DNA from: Rhodeus uyekii
Taxonomy: Eukaryota; Chordata; Actinopteri; Cypriniformes; Acheilognathidae
Assembly (NCBI GenBank): GCA_037043235.1
Contig: JAWRVZ010000181.1
Location: 496,001-560,000, forward strand
Length of the DNA stretch: 64,000 bases
Reading direction: 5' to 3'
In this document: positions 59,746 through 64,000 of the stretch, piece after piece
Layout: each line of letters opens with the position of its first letter
How positions within the stretch are numbered: position 1 is the stretch's first letter
Notes under the pieces: model-generated
The model's database searches: none
Seen by the model: the letters and a program-made list of their open reading frames with translations, nothing else
What the model was told of the DNA's origin: nothing
Translations under genes and position numbers: made by a program

Positions 59746-61163
59746 TCTCTCTCTTTCTCATAGAGAGGTGTCACAGCTGGGAGTGTGTAAACAGGTCCAG
59801 GGAAATGAAATACAAGACCGACAGCAGATGACTTCCTGTTTCAAAGTGAAAGTGAGGCCAGTCTGCAATCCAAGGTTTATAGCGGAGGCCGAACCCTCCC
59901 CCCACACACACTTTTCAATTTATGCTTACACAAACACCTGGATTAAATCACCCAGCACTCAAGAACAGCACAGAAATACAAGGCTTTGGACATCAGAAGT
60001 GCTGGAGAACAGCAGAGATCCTGTTTACACCTGGTATTAACCCAGTCACAAATGCCCATCATTAAACATGTGTAAACGGGGATCACACTGTAGGTCACAA
60101 AAACAGAAGACTCATTTAAGACGTATTACTACCAGATATAAACAACTCGTCTCTATCAGAGACAGATCTTAATTACTGGTGTAAACAGACTTAATAACCT
60201 TCCCTCTCCCTGTGTTTGGCAGACTCTTTAAGAAATAAACTCAAGTCCCCTATCATCAAGTGGCAAAGACAGAAAAAGAGCAGTTTCTCTTCTAAATCTC
60301 TTCATCTATGTAATCGTGACTCTGCTCCCTTTCATCATTTAGGAGTTTACATACCTAATCATTCATTTTCTTTCTTTGTTTAAAATTCTTTGTTGTTATT
60401 GGCTGAAGTCTCACCAACAAAGGTTTTCCGAAAGAGAGAAAAAAAAGAGAGAGTTGGCTTAGAACTAGAAGCAATTGTGCGTGTGTACGTGTACACAGCA
60501 GGGATGCAGATCTTTATTTATTCATTTATTTTAAAATCAACCATGCGTCTAGCTAGGCCAACATAAAAAGTTATTTCTCAAATCAGAACAATATAGTCCT
60601 TATTGTCCTAATGCCAATTTTTTTAAAGGAAATTACTAAACCTTTTTGATGTCTGGCTTTTTTAAACAAAACAAAAATCAACTAAATAACTGGAATATTC
60701 CTACAAAATATCAAGAACGAAAGGACTGGAAATGTTGACCACATTAGTTATGTTAAACTGATGTTAAAGCCCATGTCAAACATGACAACATGCCATTTTA
60801 TTCTATTTATTGTATTTCCTTTATGCACAACACCTGGACTTTGTAAGCACATGCAAGCTTTGTGTAATACCGTCAATCCTTTACAGTCATGCCAACAATG
60901 CTTTGCTGATTCAGACACCTTAAGCGAAATAAAAAAGCGGAAAGACATCAAATGCAGGTGTTACTGGGTGAGAGCAGTCATGTTTTTGTCACATGGAAAA
61001 TTATATTTATACAGCGCACAATAACAGCAGCTCTCAACTTCACTAGTGCATTCTGAACAAAACATTAAGTAAAACAAAGTAAAACATTATGCATATATTT
61101 ATGTATATATGCGTGTGTGTATATATGTATATATGTATTTTTTGTTTATGCTCTCGCTTTTTT
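59744..61163. other. Intronic sequence without recognisable element
   Basis: Contains a TATATG/TGTG low-complexity stretch near 61090-61140. No gene was recognised. Confidence 0.5.
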
Positions 61164-61322
61164 TCTCTCGTTTATTTTCAGAATTAAATTTTATACGATT
61201 GTTTTGCCATGTTGGCGTTTTGTTTTGCTAGTTAAAAATAACTGATTTTTAGTGTGTATTCTGATGTTTCGGCAACACTACTTAAAAAAATCGTATAAAG
61301 TTCAATTTTGAAAAATGAGAGA
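61164..61322. repeat. Short inverted repeat (hairpin), arms about 35 bases
   Basis: The left arm TCTCTCGTTTATTTTC...TTATACGAT (61164-61199) pairs with the right arm ATCGTATAAAG...AATGAGAGA (61290-61322). This is a probable small MITE. Element ends and target duplication are not clear. Confidence 0.6.
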
Positions 61323-62149
61323 AAGGGAGGAAGAGAGAGCATGAACAAGAAGCTGAACTCTTTGACTCCTGGGATCAAGGAAGAGGGACAGACAGCGCGT
61401 GTAAACAGCCTGTGACGATGAGCGTCTCGCACCTCGTTGCGATACACAAGACCCGCTTTAACTTTAATCTACGAGACTTCCTGTAAACTGTTGGAGCGCC
61501 TTCAAACCTCTTTTCACTGAAGCAAATATTTAACATACCACAAAACAAGATCAGGACAGGGTGAGCAGATAACAGTTAATAAAATGAGCCCATGATAGCA
61601 CAAAGTTTTACAAACAACTCTTCATGAGTCAAAGAAAACAAAGCAAAGAACTTCACACCAAATCTTTCAAGCAGACGACAAATTCCTGAAATCGAGCACC
61701 ACATAACAGACCTAAATGTGGCAGGATGAAATCAATTCACTTTAATATAGGTTAGCCTGTGGAAGGTTTCCAGCATAGAAGGTTGTTTTTACATGAGAGA
61801 GGGAGATTGGCTTCCAAATTGAGACCCATTGAGATCAATTTCATCTCTCCTCAATGTGTGTATATTTCCTTTGACTCCTTGTGTCTACAATCACCATTGT
61901 CTGTTCTTAAGTTGTGTCCAGATAAATGGTTTTCCCTCCATCCCTCCCTCTTTCCTTCCTTCCTCACAACAGCCTTTCATCCCTCCTACAATCAAAGGGA
62001 AGTAGAAGGAAAGTGGTCTATTCAGCGCTAAGTCCATCTCTGTAGTAAGATGCTGTAAACCTGAGAAAATCATCTACCTTGCTAAAAGGTACACATTTTC
62101 AAAACCGACTGAAAACCTAACTAAGTTTTTGGTGTTAAAAAACAAAAAG

Positions 62150-62769
62150 CAACTTTTATGCAATAAAAATCACTCGATTCGTTCCACATGACCATAAATG
62201 CCCATTTTAAATATTTTTTTAGTTTTACCCTATTAATAAGTTAAAATTATAAATACCTAATTAATAATTGACAATTAAACACTAAAAATACTTGACAATT
62301 TACTGTAAGGCGCACTTCAGCTTTGAGTAGCGTCGCTGCTAGCGTGATGGAGACGAGAGGAGGGGGTTTTACTGCTTACAGGGAGAATTTTGTACCTTTT
62401 CATCTTGGGGGCCATTACCTATATGCTTTACTGTACGTATATATTTTACTACATGAACAATAGTGATCACAATTAATGTTAACAACACAAGGTAAAACCA
62501 CTGTAAATCACTTATAAAAGTATCACTGTGGTGAATGATGCAACCAAACCGAGCGACGCTGAGAGAATGAACAAGTTAAGGGGTGATAGGCTTTGTGAGA
62601 GACTGTCTTTAGGATATTTCCAGTAAAAATGCACATGATGATGCTGAGCGTTAGGACTTTCCACAAAAAGAAATGCGTGTGGGCGAGGGAAAAATTCTCG
62701 CACTCTGATACAATGCTCGTACACTGATTTGCTTGTATACAAAGTCACTCGTAAACCGGGGTTTTACTG
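62150..62769. mobile_element. Tigger-like element, subfamily C, reverse-oriented copy, one end lost
   Basis: The right end reads, inverted, CAGTAAAACCCCGGTTTACG, followed by TA (62770-62771). The interior matches the reverse complement of 49334-49911 (ATTAATGTTAACAACACAAG, CTTATAAAAGTATCACTGTG) and the 42479 copy. The left TIR is missing. Confidence 0.8.
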
Positions 62770-62771
62770 TA

Positions 62772-64000
62772 TTAATAAATATAATAGTATATAAATAATA
62801 CTACAATAACACTTTTGTGGAAGAGCCAGAGAATATGTTGGCAGGGCAAAAAAAAGTGTTCTCCTTTACTGTGAAAAAAAATGCTCCTTTACTGTGTTGA
62901 GCCCAGTAAAGGAGCATGTAATGGTGTCTAACCACCTGTACTACTTCATCATCTGATCAGATCACTGCAGCGACACTTTAAAAGCCAAACTGTGTTTTTA
63001 CAAGTTAAGTTCAGAAGAGAGCACACGTCAAAGTTGAAGAGGGAACACTTGTTTAAAACATCTTTCAAAGCCTCCTTTGGGGATCATTTTAGCAAGTGCA
63101 ATGTTTTTATAAGCTCATAACTCCTAGGAGGAGGATGAGGACTGGGGCGATGAGAGGGAGGAGGGTACGGCATGCATATGGGTGTGTGATGCCATGTTTA
63201 ACGGCTTTGATGTGCTTCAAAGAGAAGCGACTCACGAGAACATGACTTCACCCTAATCTCCACATCTGTAAACATTACCTGCTCCACAGGTGTGAATGTG
63301 TGTGGCTCAGATGGTATACAGATGACTAGAGTATGCAGCCAGCTCTTCTGGCCAGCACTGTACTACTCCACTGACGCTCTGCAAGACGTTCTGCTCTCTA
63401 TAAACACACACACTATGTTTCTCTATGGCTACCGGAAAAGGCTCCAGAATTGCCAGAATACGAAAACCTTAAACACCGTAACCTTCTCTTCTAATGCTTG
63501 GAAACCTCTCACATGGTCAAACAGTTGTAATGGCAGGATTATCAGCTAATTTATAGCCGAAAAGGTTGAAAATGTATTCACCCGCACTAGAAAATGTCAG
63601 TTCTAGGAACGTAGATGCTTAATAAAAAAATAAAAAAAAAAAAAAAAAATCAAACACCAGTTAAAAATTTGAGTGATGTTACTGGTTAAAAATTTGTCTT
63701 GCAATAAAAGAAAATTGATGAGCTCATGTATGGAAATGTACATACAGTAGGTACTGTATATGTGAAGGTACTGAGAAATTGAAATTTTTATTTATTATTA
63801 ACAATAATGACAACTAATAATCACAAACAATAATACTAGTAACATTATTAAAAAAATAATTTAAAAATCATGGTTTACCAACTAACACACGCCATTGAAT
63901 TATTTGTTCGATAGTACTGGTTAAAATGTTTGACAAACAAATGGAGAAAAATTCTAATGCACATGTGAAGGAATTCTTAAAGTTATCCAAGCATAACACT
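62772..64000. other. Intronic sequence to the window end
   Basis: No element or exon was recognised. A poly-A run is near 63626-63650. The missing 5' exons of fndc3b are not visible here. Confidence 0.5.

Noticed and set aside
59612..60040. 142-codon ORF with a Thr-His run
   Set aside because: It reads through a CA microsatellite. No recognisable domain or splice context.

Overview
The window is a stretch of teleost fish genome, most likely a cyprinid. It holds one spliced protein-coding gene on the minus strand in a background of AT-rich introns full of DNA transposons, LINE and SINE fragments and microsatellites. The cyprinid call is an inference from two very abundant dispersed repeat families that I associate with carp and zebrafish relatives: one with the TIR ACTGTTCAAAAGTTT, the other with termini like AAAGGGATAGTTCACCC.

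The gene is the ortholog of vertebrate FNDC3B. Nineteen coding exons can be placed between 36773 (5' side) and 1487 (3' side). Splice sites are GT/AG throughout and the reading frame joins without a break over 2590 coding bases (about 863 codons). The exons encode the proline-rich N-terminal region, a glycine- and serine-rich low-complexity segment, FN3 domains 1 to 6, and most of FN3 domain 7. The start codon and first exons lie beyond 64000. The last FN3 domains, the C-terminal membrane anchor and the stop lie below position 1.

From 1 to about 20300, compact exons alternate with introns of roughly 0.1 to 2.6 kb. From 20285 to 32055 is an 11.8 kb intron holding a hAT element with a relic Merlin-type transposon nested in it, a hAT MITE and an L2 LINE 3' end. 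From 32056 to 36773 are the three proline-rich exons. From 36774 to 64000 I found no further exon, so this is read as a long 5' intron. It contains a long inverted repeat, an unexplained coding-like ORF, a triple-nested DNA transposon cluster, a LINE fragment with target-site duplications, a nearly complete Tc1 element, and several Tigger/pogo-like MITEs.

No rRNA, tRNA gene, CRISPR array, operon or clearly novel system was seen. The items most worth a second look are the nested transposon histories, the unassigned ORF at 41782-42225, and the repeat insertions that crowd several fndc3b splice sites.
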